Shown: in pieces, positions 1-8,284 of the stretch
Position numbering within the stretch: position 1 is the first letter of the stretch
How the letters are laid out: every line of letters begins with the position of its first letter
Assembly: GCF_000214595.1 (NCBI RefSeq)
Contig: NZ_AFIG01000001.1
Span: 744,001 to 808,000 of the forward strand
From: Methylophaga thalassica MP
GTDB lineage: Bacteria; Pseudomonadota; Gammaproteobacteria; Nitrosococcales; Methylophagaceae
Direction of reading: 5' to 3'
Length of the DNA stretch: 64,000 nucleotides
Notes under the pieces: model-generated
Database searches by the model: none
Seen by the model: the letters and a program-made list of their open reading frames with translations, nothing else
What the model was told of the DNA's origin: nothing
Translations under genes and position numbers: made by a program

Positions 1-627
1 TCCCTTGATAGCTTTATCGAAGAAGACCATGATAATTTCCGTAATAAAAAAGGCTCATACAAACGTGTTATGCGTGCTATTGATGCAGCCCTAGATGCAG
101 GTTTAAATCTGATTTTATCTACCGTACTTGTTAAAGGTCGGGCTAAAACCAAAGAATTTTTGGAAATGTGTCAGTACTGCACCGATAAAAACGTCGGATT
201 GTATGTTTCCTATGCGAAACCAACGGGCTCTTGTACAGACCACCCTGAATTTGTTATTGAAAAAGAAGATGCAGACGTACTTCGTCAGTTAGAAAAAGAC
301 TATAAAGTCTTTACGCATATGACGCCTTCATATGGTTCTCATAAAGGTTGTATCACTGTGAAAGGTATTATAACGGTGACATCTACCGGTGAAGTCACCC
401 CTTGCCCTTATATCGATTTTTCTATCGGCAACCTGTTTGAAACATCACTTAAAGAGGTGCTTGATCGTGGAATGCGTAATCCCTGGCTTGGTCCTCATCG
501 CCCCGACTGTTTGATTGGTGAAGATCCTAAATTTATCAAAATTCATACTGAGAAAACAGCAGGCGCCACTCACCTTCCGCTACCATGGGGTGAAGGGTTT
601 TCTGACAATGACTCTCTCACTGATTAA
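1..627 (+). CDS. Radical SAM/SPASM-domain protein, C-terminal part
   Basis: The frame is open from the first base, so the true start and the N-terminal radical SAM CxxxCxxC motif lie outside the window. What is visible is a SPASM-like C-terminal half: a Gly-Cys followed about 19 residues later by the TGEVTPCPY segment, then a Gly-Asn and a final Cys (PDCLIG). In the family these cysteines ligate an auxiliary Fe-S cluster used in peptide, protein or sugar modification. It is followed after 19 bases by an unknown gene, and the whole group leads into a glycosyltransferase and flagellins, so a role in surface or flagellin modification is an inference. The substrate cannot be told. Confidence 0.75.
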   Translation, partial: SLDSFIEEDHDNFRNKKGSYKRVMRAIDAALDAGLNLILSTVLVKGRAKTKEFLEMCQYCTDKNVGLYVSYAKPTGSCTDHPEFVIEKEDADVLRQLEKDYKVFTHMTPSYGSHKGCITVKGIITVTSTGEVTPCPYIDFSIGNLFETSLKEVLDRGMRNPWLGPHRPDCLIGEDPKFIKIHTEKTAGATHLPLPWGEGFSDNDSLTD

Positions 628-646
628 TAAATATAAAGACTAACTG

Positions 647-1465
647 ATGAGCCAAGAAGCAAAAATAAAATCACAGGAAAATGTAATGCCAGAGATAAGC
701 CCGTTGTTTGATGAATTTGGCCGCTGCTTGCCAACCAGCCTCAATGAGCCAGCCCATCAGAAGACACGCCGTTACTTTCTGATTGATAAACCGGATATAA
801 ATTATTCAGCCAGTTATGAGCGTTTAAATAAGGCTTTCTCAATTAGTGGTGTTATATCTCAAGCACAGTATGAGTCCAGAGTGAGAGCAATATTGGCTGA
901 TATTGCTGACGATGAATTGATGAAACCCATTTTGAATGGCGTTATGGTGCCATTTATTCTGCCTAAAGCTATTTATGACGATATCGGAAAGGCAATGGAG
1001 TCGACTTTCTTACCCGCCGTTCAATCGGCGTTTAACTCTGTTTTTCCTGAGTATGACTTTAAAAATCATTCCCCTAAATCGTTAGATGGACAACTATCAG
1101 TGGCGTCGGGCTCTCGACATCAACAAGTACTGGAAAAGATGGCAGATGAAGTCGTAGTGGGTGTGTACTTCCCCTGTTTATTAGAGTACTCAGTGCCAGC
1201 TGCCATAGAAAGAACGGCGACGTTACCTGAACAGTTTTCATTGGCAGGTGGTTTTGATACCTCTGCCGCCTTTGTCAGCATGCCCGATTTGCTGCTTAGA
1301 AAAGAAGGTTATCCGCCATTATTGTGGTTATCTGGATTAGCCTCTACAGAAGAAAATGTGGCTTATCACTTTGAAGCTTACGGCTATGATCTGACTTTCA
1401 ACCGTCGTGTTCATCTTGGCCAAGTAGCCGAATATTGGGCAAGTGGCTTAACTGTAATAAATTAA
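647..1465 (+). CDS. Unrecognised 272-residue protein
   Basis: I do not recognise a family. The protein is soluble-looking, with no signal peptide or membrane span. It has an N-terminal stretch rich in polar residues, a segment LFDEFGRCLPTSL near residue 20, a mid-region alternating helix-like and hydrophobic stretches, and a C-terminal part rich in aromatic residues. It starts with ATG 19 bases after the SPASM gene and is probably co-transcribed with it. A weak AAAGA upstream is the only ribosome binding site candidate. A role beside the radical SAM protein is suggested only by position. Confidence 0.7.
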   Translation: MSQEAKIKSQENVMPEISPLFDEFGRCLPTSLNEPAHQKTRRYFLIDKPDINYSASYERLNKAFSISGVISQAQYESRVRAILADIADDELMKPILNGVMVPFILPKAIYDDIGKAMESTFLPAVQSAFNSVFPEYDFKNHSPKSLDGQLSVASGSRHQQVLEKMADEVVVGVYFPCLLEYSVPAAIERTATLPEQFSLAGGFDTSAAFVSMPDLLLRKEGYPPLLWLSGLASTEENVAYHFEAYGYDLTFNRRVHLGQVAEYWASGLTVIN

Positions 1466-1513
1466 GTGGTATGAAATAATCGAATTAATTCTCTCAAAAT
1501 CTAAGAGGTATTT

Positions 1514-2155
1514 TTGAATATTATTTTTGACTTAGATGGAACATTGATTAATTCATCATCTGGGATATTAAAAGCTATAGAACTAGCTTTTAAGTCCTGT
1601 GAAGTTGATATGCAGTTACCATTAAATAATGAATTAGTCGGTCCACCTCTGACTGAATTACTCGTTATGCTCTCAGGAGCCAGTGATGAAGTATTAATTT
1701 CTGAATTGGCTGCTGCTTTTAAGAGTAGTTATGACACTGAAGGTTATAAAGAGACCAGTATCTTTGATGGGGTAGAGGATATGTTGAAAAGCCTCAAGCA
1801 GCAGGGCTTTAATCTATTCATTGCCACAAACAAGCGTATGCTTCCAACACAAAAAATTTTGGAATTCTTTAATTGGTCTGATCTATTTGATGGAGTTTAT
1901 GCCTTAGATGTATGTAAGGAAGCCTCTAATAAATCAGATTTAATTTCCTATGTGTTGAAACAACATGAGTTAGATGTACATCATTCCGTTTATATTGGCG
2001 ATACTGTTCCGGATAAAACTGCTGCGCTGGCTAACGGGCTTAAGTTTGTTATGGTGTCTTGGGGATATGAATTTCAGATCGAGGATGGTGAGGAGTATGT
2101 TACTTCATCTTCTGAGCTTCTGAGATATTTGAACCGAATTAATTCTTTAAATTGA
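1514..2155 (+). CDS. HAD-superfamily phosphatase, phosphoglycolate phosphatase-like
   Basis: The N-terminus shows the HAD motif I FDLDGT, with the nucleophile and acid/base Asp two residues apart. A Thr-Asn segment (ATNKR) matches motif II, a Lys lies in the motif III region, and GDTVPDK is motif IV, the Mg-binding acidic pair. A helical cap lies between residues 15 and 85. At 213 residues it has the size of Gph/PpaX-type phosphatases. The start is TTG at 1514, preceded by AAGAGG with good spacing; no ATG lies near the DxDGT motif. Between a SPASM protein and a glycosyltransferase it could dephosphorylate a sugar phosphate, but the substrate is unknown. Confidence 0.8.
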   Translation: MNIIFDLDGTLINSSSGILKAIELAFKSCEVDMQLPLNNELVGPPLTELLVMLSGASDEVLISELAAAFKSSYDTEGYKETSIFDGVEDMLKSLKQQGFNLFIATNKRMLPTQKILEFFNWSDLFDGVYALDVCKEASNKSDLISYVLKQHELDVHHSVYIGDTVPDKTAALANGLKFVMVSWGYEFQIEDGEEYVTSSSELLRYLNRINSLN

Positions 2156-2194
2156 TTCTAATTTTATTTCAACTTTACCTTGTGGGTAGGTGTA

Positions 2195-5100
2195 ATGGCA
2201 CTCAATTTGTTTGAGAATATCAATGTTCCTTATGTTATTTACACTGGAGATTATGAGCAGAAATATGCTGGTGTCAGAGCTCTCCATCATTTGTGTCATG
2301 CGCTGAATCAATTAGGTCAAGAAGCCTACGTCATTGGTTGCACAGTAACTAATAATAAATTACAAACGCCTATACTGAACCATCAGGATTTTATTCGAAT
2401 GATGGAACGGGATATAAGCCCCATCGTTGTTTATCCCGAAGTTGTTCATGGTAACCCACTTGAATCAACATCAGTTGTTCGCTGGATTCTTAATACTCCG
2501 GGACATCTTGGGGGCGATAAATATTTTGCTCCCAGTGAACTTCTGTTTTGTTATTCACAAGACTTCGTGCCAGTAGAAATGTCTGCTCTGAATTTACGGG
2601 TTCCTGTTATAGACCAATCTATTTTCAATAACATAAATAATCCTAATGATGAGAAAAGAGAAGGGACATGCTTCTATGCCAATAAATATCTTCTGGCTGG
2701 TTACGAACTGACAGAGGATGTTAAAAACTCAGTAAGTCTTTGTCAGGATGTAAAGCTCACACGAACAGAAATAGCAGCTATTTTACGTAAGTCAGAGCTA
2801 ATGTACTGTTATGAACCTACTGCATTAATAACTGAAGCAAAGTTATGTGGTTGTCCCGTTGTTATGATTAATACCCCATATCTAAGGCCTGAAATAGAAG
2901 TTGATATTAAAGGAGATGGTATTTCATTAGGTACAGCACCGAATGACATTCAAGAGGCAAAAAGAACGGTACACAAAGAATCTGAAATTTATGAGCGGGT
3001 TATAAAGGATAGCTGGTCGGATATTAGAAGATTTATTGATGTGACACAGCAACAGTTCATCAATAGCAAATCTAATTCTTCGGAACGTTTTTATGCACGG
3101 TTACAAAGTTTACTTGATGGCCAAGCTAAAAAAGAGACAAAAAATATTTCACTATACTCGCCAAGATTTCACCGAAATACCTGGCTGTCACTAAACACAC
3201 TCAGTGAAACCTCTGTCACGGGTATGGCTGAGAGAATGGTTAGTTCCTGGATGCAGCAGCCTAGTTTTCATTTACTGCTCATTGTTAATCCTACTGAATT
3301 ACAAGCACTCTCTAACACGATTGAGTCTCTTGAACAGCAGCTTTATCAGGCCTGGGGTTTGACCATCCTAAGTAATATTCCTGCTCCCGATGCTTTTTCC
3401 GATGTGCCTGAGAATATTGAGTGGGTTCAGATCACCGGTGCAAGTCTCAATGAAGATATTGAACATGCTGTTTCAGCCGCTCAGCTTGATTGGATTATGC
3501 AGTTAATTCCCGGTGATAAATTAGCGCCACATGCTTTATTGAGCTTTGCTGATACAATTAACTTAGAGACTAATGCACACTTTATTTACAGCGATGAAGT
3601 AGTCGATGAGTCTAAAGCTGATATCTGGTTCAAACCTGAGTTCAATCTTGATTATTTAAGGGCCTATTCATACTTAGGGCGTTCATTTATTGTTAGTAGG
3701 GAAGCCTTTGAACAGGTCGGTGGTTATTCAAACTTGGCTTATGTGCACACCACGGATATGGCATTTAAGGTGTATGAGCAGAATCAGCAATCAGCGTTTT
3801 CTCACATTCCCGATGTATTGCTCACATCAGTTCCATTAGACGTTAATAAAGAGCTATTGGCCGAAAATGAATGGTTGACTCGCCATGCACATCTAAACAG
3901 GCTTGGTGTTTCTGCAACGATATCGAACCCTAAAAATAAACCGCGATTCCAGACGGTCTACAGCACGAAAAACCAGCCGAAAGTTTCTATCATCATTGCT
4001 CATCATAATCACGTTTCCTTCCTTGCCCGTTGTTTGGAAGAGTTAGAGCTCAACACGACCTATATCAACTATGAAGTGGTTGTTGTAGATGTCATGAGTG
4101 ATATCGAAGATCTTGAGGATGTTTATGCTGAGATGTCGGAAGCGTGGGGCGAGCGTTTTGTAGCAACACGTTTCGATCAGAAAAACTACTCAGCAGCCAT
4201 TAATCATGGTGTGAATATAGCGAGTGGTGATTTTGTTGTTGTGATGTCATGTTTTGCTATGGCTGTGAATGGCAATTGGTTGAACGAAATGATGCCATTA
4301 ATGACAAGAGAGGATGTGGGCATTGTTGGTGCTCGTGTTCTTGATCATGAAAACAAGATTATTCATGCAGGTGGCGTGTTCGGTATCACTGACGATGTGA
4401 CAGGTCTATTTCAAGGTCTGGATATTACTGAACCGGGCTATATGGAACGAGCGCATTGTATTCAGCAATATTCCTCGGTGTCATCAGCTTGTTTCGGTAT
4501 TGAAAAACAGGCATTTATTGAAGCTGGTGGCCTGTGTGAAAACGTATTTTCAGATACGCGTTACTCGGTAATGGATTTATGCCTCACAATTCAGCAGCAG
4601 GGTAAAAAAGTTATCTGGTCACCTTATGTCACTCTGTTTCAGGATAAAAAGTTGGCTGAACAGTCAAATGGGGTGGCTGATTACCATCCACTTAGAGAAG
4701 AGGTATTGGTCGAGAAGTGGTCTCATTTATTCACTCATGATCCTTTCTACAATGACAACCTGAGTTTACGTTCCCATTTTTTTGCACCTGAGGTAGATAT
4801 TCAACGGCAGTGGGACCCACGATTTCATGACAAAACACGTGTAGTTGTATTTTCTATCAATGGTTCAGGATCGGGTATCTACCGAATGATTGCGCCAATG
4901 CAGGCTTTGGCAGAACGAGGTGATGTTGAATTAACATGGATGCCATTTCATGAGTTCAAAGAACAGCCCTTATTACCGACATTAAACGAGCTAATGCGGC
5001 TAGAGCCAGATGTGCTTTATGTGCAACAAATGTTGAGTGACGTGACCTACGAATTTCTAAAACAAGTCAAAGCGCACACGCAAATCAAAATTGTTTTTTC

Positions 5101-5851
5101 CTTAGACGACTTGGTCACCAACTTGCCAAAAATGAGTGATAGAAAAAAACTGGTTTTCCGGGATATGCGTTCAAGGCTCAGAAAAACACTTGCCTTATGT
5201 GATCACACCATTGTCTCGACTCAACCATTAGCGGATTTATGTCGTCAATATACGGACAATGTCACAGTTATTCCTAATCGGCTTGAGAAACAGCGCTGGT
5301 TAAACCTAGCGTCATCAGAGAAAAAGACTCATAAACAGCCCCGAGTAGGTTGGGCTGGCGCGCATCAACATGCTGGCGATTTGGCTTTAATGTCTAATGT
5401 GGTTCAATCATTGGCAGATAGAGTTGATTGGGTTTTTATGGGGATGTGCCCACTTGAACTTAGACCTTATGTGAAAGAGTTCCACCAATTCGTATCCTTT
5501 AATCAATACCCCCAGGCTTTAGCTGATCTTGATTTGGATCTGGCTCTAGCTCCTTTAGAGGAACACCCTTTTAATGAAGCGAAAAGTAATTTACGGCTGC
5601 TTGAGTATGGTGTTATGGGCTGGCCAGTCATTGCCAGTGATATCTATCCATATCAGCAAGATGGCGCGCCAGTGACATTGATTCCAAATGATGAGGCGGT
5701 ATGGATAGAAACCATTCTTGCCGCTTTAGCTGAACCGGAGAAAATTGCCGCTCAAGGACGGCATCTTCAAAACTGGGTATGTCAAAAATTTATCCTTGAA
5801 GATCACTTGGATGAGTGGTTGAATGTATTTAAGTTAAGTAAAAACAATTAG
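2195..5851 (+). CDS. Giant multidomain glycosyltransferase (GT-B, two GT2-like, GT-B)
   Basis: At 1218 residues this resembles composite glycosyltransferases of surface-glycan or flagellin-glycosylation islands. Residues 1-310 look GT-B-like, with a YEPTALITEAKLCGCPVV donor-site segment. Residues about 350-590 and 594-860 are two GT2-like folds (PKVSIIIAHHNH opens the second). Residues about 880-1215 form a second GT-B with the family's ExxSNLRLLEYG region. In both GT2 units the acidic metal-binding motif and the later catalytic Asp are replaced (see findings), so the GT-B parts probably carry the activity. The ATG at 2195 is chosen over the in-frame TTG at 2180 because TAGG lies upstream of it. 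The first flagellin gene starts 116 bases downstream, so flagellin is a plausible acceptor. Confidence 0.8.
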   Translation: MALNLFENINVPYVIYTGDYEQKYAGVRALHHLCHALNQLGQEAYVIGCTVTNNKLQTPILNHQDFIRMMERDISPIVVYPEVVHGNPLESTSVVRWILNTPGHLGGDKYFAPSELLFCYSQDFVPVEMSALNLRVPVIDQSIFNNINNPNDEKREGTCFYANKYLLAGYELTEDVKNSVSLCQDVKLTRTEIAAILRKSELMYCYEPTALITEAKLCGCPVVMINTPYLRPEIEVDIKGDGISLGTAPNDIQEAKRTVHKESEIYERVIKDSWSDIRRFIDVTQQQFINSKSNSSERFYARLQSLLDGQAKKETKNISLYSPRFHRNTWLSLNTLSETSVTGMAERMVSSWMQQPSFHLLLIVNPTELQALSNTIESLEQQLYQAWGLTILSNIPAPDAFSDVPENIEWVQITGASLNEDIEHAVSAAQLDWIMQLIPGDKLAPHALLSFADTINLETNAHFIYSDEVVDESKADIWFKPEFNLDYLRAYSYLGRSFIVSREAFEQVGGYSNLAYVHTTDMAFKVYEQNQQSAFSHIPDVLLTSVPLDVNKELLAENEWLTRHAHLNRLGVSATISNPKNKPRFQTVYSTKNQPKVSIIIAHHNHVSFLARCLEELELNTTYINYEVVVVDVMSDIEDLEDVYAEMSEAWGERFVATRFDQKNYSAAINHGVNIASGDFVVVMSCFAMAVNGNWLNEMMPLMTREDVGIVGARVLDHENKIIHAGGVFGITDDVTGLFQGLDITEPGYMERAHCIQQYSSVSSACFGIEKQAFIEAGGLCENVFSDTRYSVMDLCLTIQQQGKKVIWSPYVTLFQDKKLAEQSNGVADYHPLREEVLVEKWSHLFTHDPFYNDNLSLRSHFFAPEVDIQRQWDPRFHDKTRVVVFSINGSGSGIYRMIAPMQALAERGDVELTWMPFHEFKEQPLLPTLNELMRLEPDVLYVQQMLSDVTYEFLKQVKAHTQIKIVFSLDDLVTNLPKMSDRKKLVFRDMRSRLRKTLALCDHTIVSTQPLADLCRQYTDNVTVIPNRLEKQRWLNLASSEKKTHKQPRVGWAGAHQHAGDLALMSNVVQSLADRVDWVFMGMCPLELRPYVKEFHQFVSFNQYPQALADLDLDLALAPLEEHPFNEAKSNLRLLEYGVMGWPVIASDIYPYQQDGAPVTLIPNDEAVWIETILAALAEPEKIAAQGRHLQNWVCQKFILEDHLDEWLNVFKLSKNN

Positions 5852-5883
5852 TTAAAGGTTTTTGTGTTGTCTGATTAAAAAAC

Positions 5884-5899
5884 TGGTACGCAAACTGCT
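5884..5899 (+). promoter_or_regulatory. Sigma-54 promoter of flagellin 1
   Basis: TGGTACGCAAACTGCT fits the sigma-54 -24/-12 consensus TGGCACG-N4-TTGCW at 14 of 16 positions counting N, with the invariant GG and GC exactly ten bases apart. Transcription would start near 5910, leaving a leader of about 58 bases before the flagellin ATG. Confidence 0.75.
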
Positions 5900-5967
5900 T
5901 TACTCCCATCGAGTCTGATAACCCCTTGTGGTCACAGGCAAATAATATTTGAAATGGGAGAATTCAA

Positions 5968-6762
5968 ATGCCATTAATCGTAAATACTAACCTTGCGTCG
6001 CTTAATGCGCAGCGGAACTTAACCAAATCGCAAGGTGATCTTAATACCGCTTTACAACGTCTTTCTTCTGGTCTTCGTGTCAATAGTGCCAAAGATGATG
6101 CCGCAGGCCTATATACAGCTGAACAAATGACTGCTGATATTCGCGGTGCGAATCAAGCAGCGAGAAATGCCGCTGACGGCATCTCATTTGCCCAGGTCGC
6201 GGAAGGAGCTCTAGCTGAGATTACTAATAACCTGCAGCGTATTCGTGAAATAGCGGTACAGTCTGCTAACGGTACGGTGACTGATAGAAATGGTTTGCAA
6301 GCAGAGGTGACGCAGTTAGAAAGTGAAAATGCTCGTATCATCTCTAGCACACAATTCAATGGAACTCTCGTTCTATCTGGTGTCTCATTGACATTTCAGG
6401 TTGGTGCTGATGCTGCCGATACAGTGACTGTAGCCGCTACTGCAGCAACTACTACGACTGCAGATGTCTCTACTTCAACCGGGGCTTCTACCGCACTTGG
6501 TACATTAGACACCGATATTGATAATCTTAGTCAATTACGCGCAACATTCGGGTCAATTCAAAACCGCTTTGAAGCCGTTATATCTAACTTACAAAGTCTA
6601 GCTGAAAATACAAGTGCTGCTCGCAGCCGAATAATGGATGCCGACTTTGCTGAAGAAACGGCGAAATTAACAAGAGCTCAAATTTTACAACAAGCGGGTA
6701 CATCTATCCTTGCTCAGGCAAATACACTGCCACAGAACGCTTTATCGCTGCTTCAGGGTTAA
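5968..6762 (+). CDS. fliC: Flagellin 1
   Basis: Flagellin, the filament subunit exported by the flagellar type III apparatus. The N-terminal D0/D1 motif ([13 protein letters not shown], then [19 protein letters not shown]) and the C-terminal D1/D0 motif ([20 protein letters not shown], ending QNALSLLQG) are both complete. At 264 residues it is short for the family: the variable middle is reduced to a Thr/Ala/Ser-rich stretch at residues about 145-185, so the outer D2/D3 domains are essentially absent. The Ser/Thr-rich surface would suit O-glycosylation. ATG at 5968 follows GGGAG with good spacing. It has its own sigma-54 promoter and a strong terminator after it, so it is probably monocistronic. 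Confidence 0.97.
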   Translation: MPLIVNTNLASLNAQRNLTKSQGDLNTALQRLSSGLRVNSAKDDAAGLYTAEQMTADIRGANQAARNAADGISFAQVAEGALAEITNNLQRIREIAVQSANGTVTDRNGLQAEVTQLESENARIISSTQFNGTLVLSGVSLTFQVGADAADTVTVAATAATTTTADVSTSTGASTALGTLDTDIDNLSQLRATFGSIQNRFEAVISNLQSLAENTSAARSRIMDADFAEETAKLTRAQILQQAGTSILAQANTLPQNALSLLQG

Positions 6763-6787
6763 GCTGAAAAAAGTAAAATGTGAACTG

Positions 6788-6821
6788 GGTCAGACTTTTG
6801 CAAAGTCTGACCTATTTTTTT
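6788..6821 (+). terminator. Intrinsic terminator after flagellin 1
   Basis: A perfect 11-bp stem (GGTCAGACTTT / AAAGTCTGACC) with a 3-base loop is followed by TATTTTTTT. It ends 26-59 bases after the flagellin 1 stop and separates the two flagellin genes transcriptionally. Confidence 0.95.
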
Positions 6822-6832
6822 GTAAATTGTCT

Positions 6833-6860
6833 TAAAGAAAATCTCACTCCCTGCCGCTAA
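6833..6860 (+). promoter_or_regulatory. Sigma-28-like promoter of flagellin 2
   Basis: TAAAG at 6833 and GCCGCTAA at 6853 resemble the FliA consensus TAAA-N15-GCCGATAA, with one mismatch in the -10 element. The spacer is 16 bases, one more than usual. It sits just after the flagellin 1 terminator and about 92 bases before the flagellin 2 ATG. No sigma-54 match was found here. Confidence 0.6.
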
Positions 6861-6951
6861 TGTTTTCGGAGGCGGTAAAAACTAGAAAATTCATAGTTTG
6901 TCCGCCATGTATAAAGCGAGCATAGCTCGACCCTATGAGGGAGTAAATCTC

Positions 6952-7743
6952 ATGGCATTAGTAGTCAACACAAATATTGCATCATTAAATGCACAACGTA
7001 ATTTAAGTAAATCTCAAAGCACTCTGAATACATCTTTGCAACGTTTGTCTTCAGGCTTACGTATCAACAGTGCGAAAGATGATGCCGCTGGTCTTTACAC
7101 AGCCCAACAAATGACCGCGGATATTCGTGGTGCAAATCAAGCAGCAAGAAATGCGGCAGATGGTATTTCTTTAGCTCAGGTGGCAGAAGGTGCTTTAGCT
7201 GAAATCAGTAACAACTTACAACGTATTCGTGAAATCGCTGTGCAGTCTGCTAACGGTACTGTAACAGATCGTACCGGTTTATCTGCTGAGGTGACTCAGT
7301 TAGAAGCAGAAAATACTCGTATTGTTTCAAGTACAAAATTTAACGGTACAGCAGTTTTAAGTGGCTTAAGCATTTCAATTCAAGTCGGTCAAGATAGTGG
7401 TGATGTTGTATCTGTTACTGCGTCTGCATTGAGCAACACTACAGCGGATGTTTCGACTTCTACTGCAGCATCAACAGCACTCGGTACATTAGATAGTGAC
7501 ATCAATACCGTAAGTACATTGCGTGCAACATTCGGTTCGATTCAAAACAGGTTTGAAGCTGTAATTTCAAACTTACAAAGCTTCTCAGAAAATACTTCTG
7601 CTGCTCGCAGCCGTATTGTTGACGCCGACTTTGCTGCTGAAACTGCCGCTTTAACCAAAGCGCAAATCCTGCAGCAGGCTGGTGTGTCAATCGTATCGCA
7701 AGCTAACGTTATTCCTCAGTCAGCATTATCACTGTTGGGATAA
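6952..7743 (+). CDS. Flagellin 2
   Basis: A second flagellin, nearly identical in its N-terminal 140 and C-terminal 80 residues to the one upstream and differing mostly in the Ser/Thr/Ala/Val-rich middle (about residues 140-185). It is 263 residues long and also lacks outer domains. The start is the ATG at 6952, which aligns with flagellin 1 and has GAGGGAG eight bases upstream; an 18-codon in-frame extension to 6898 has no flagellin character. It appears to be read from a sigma-28-like promoter, unlike flagellin 1. The pair probably arose by tandem duplication. Confidence 0.96.
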   Translation: MALVVNTNIASLNAQRNLSKSQSTLNTSLQRLSSGLRINSAKDDAAGLYTAQQMTADIRGANQAARNAADGISLAQVAEGALAEISNNLQRIREIAVQSANGTVTDRTGLSAEVTQLEAENTRIVSSTKFNGTAVLSGLSISIQVGQDSGDVVSVTASALSNTTADVSTSTAASTALGTLDSDINTVSTLRATFGSIQNRFEAVISNLQSFSENTSAARSRIVDADFAAETAALTKAQILQQAGVSIVSQANVIPQSALSLLG

Positions 7744-7766
7744 TAACAAAAAGATGAAACGCATGG

Positions 7767-7793
7767 GCCTGGTGGGTAAACTACTCTCCAGGC
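7767..7793 (+). other. Hairpin between flagellin 2 and flaG
   Basis: GCCTGG pairs with CCAGGC, and inner bases extend the stem to about 11 bp with one mismatch and one G-U pair. Only TTTATG follows, so it is a poor intrinsic terminator. It could lower read-through into flaG or stabilise the flagellin mRNA 3' end. Confidence 0.45.
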
Positions 7794-7833
7794 TTTATGC
7801 CGTTTACAAAGTATTTAGATTAGGAGGAAGACA

Positions 7834-8232
7834 ATGGCTAATAATGATCTGTTAGTGCAATCTGCCCTTCAATCAGTGCAAAACAATGTTACTAGTCAGT
7901 CTAAACCGGTTACGCAATCTGTTCAGACTGAGACTGTTACTGAATCATCTGTTCAATCTCAAGCTTTCCAGAACCAAGCTGAGAAGCAGAATAGCCAGCA
8001 GCAACAACGTACAGACGATTTGCGTGATAAGGTGGCTCAACTCAACGATTATATGCAGAACATGAACCGAAACCTGCAGTTTAGTGTCGATGACAGTAGT
8101 GGGGATACGGTGATTAAAGTGATTGACTCAGAAACCGAAGAAGTGGTCAGACAGATCCCTTCAGAAGAGATTCTTGAGGCGAGACATGCTGCGGAAAAGT
8201 ATCGCGGTATATTGTTAGAAACAAAGGCTTGA
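7834..8232 (+). CDS. flaG: FlaG-family flagellar protein
   Basis: A 132-residue protein with a Gln/Ser/Thr-rich, low-complexity N-terminal half and the conserved FlaG C-terminal region: LQFSVDDSSGDTVIKVID, then EEVVRQIPSEEIL. FlaG family members affect filament length in Pseudomonas and Vibrio. AGGAGGAAG gives a very strong ribosome binding site before ATG 7834. It lies between the flagellins and fliD, the usual FlaG position. Confidence 0.92.
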   Translation: MANNDLLVQSALQSVQNNVTSQSKPVTQSVQTETVTESSVQSQAFQNQAEKQNSQQQQRTDDLRDKVAQLNDYMQNMNRNLQFSVDDSSGDTVIKVIDSETEEVVRQIPSEEILEARHAAEKYRGILLETKA

Positions 8233-8233
8233 T

Positions 8234-8249
8234 TGGCTCAAAACTTGCT
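8234..8249 (+). promoter_or_regulatory. Sigma-54 promoter of fliD
   Basis: TGGCTCAAAACTTGCT matches TGGCACG-N4-TTGCW at 14 of 16 positions counting N, with GG and GC ten bases apart. It starts immediately after the flaG stop. The predicted start near 8260 leaves a leader of about 25 bases that contains the GCGGAG ribosome binding site of fliD. Confidence 0.7.
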
Positions 8250-8284
8250 GCAATTTTGTAATCAAGTTTAAGCGGAGAATTGAC

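Noticed and set aside
5852-5880. Possible sigma-28 promoter before flagellin 1 (TTAAAGG ... TCTGATTAA)
   Set aside because: The -10 half matches GCCGATAA poorly, and a much better sigma-54 site follows immediately.
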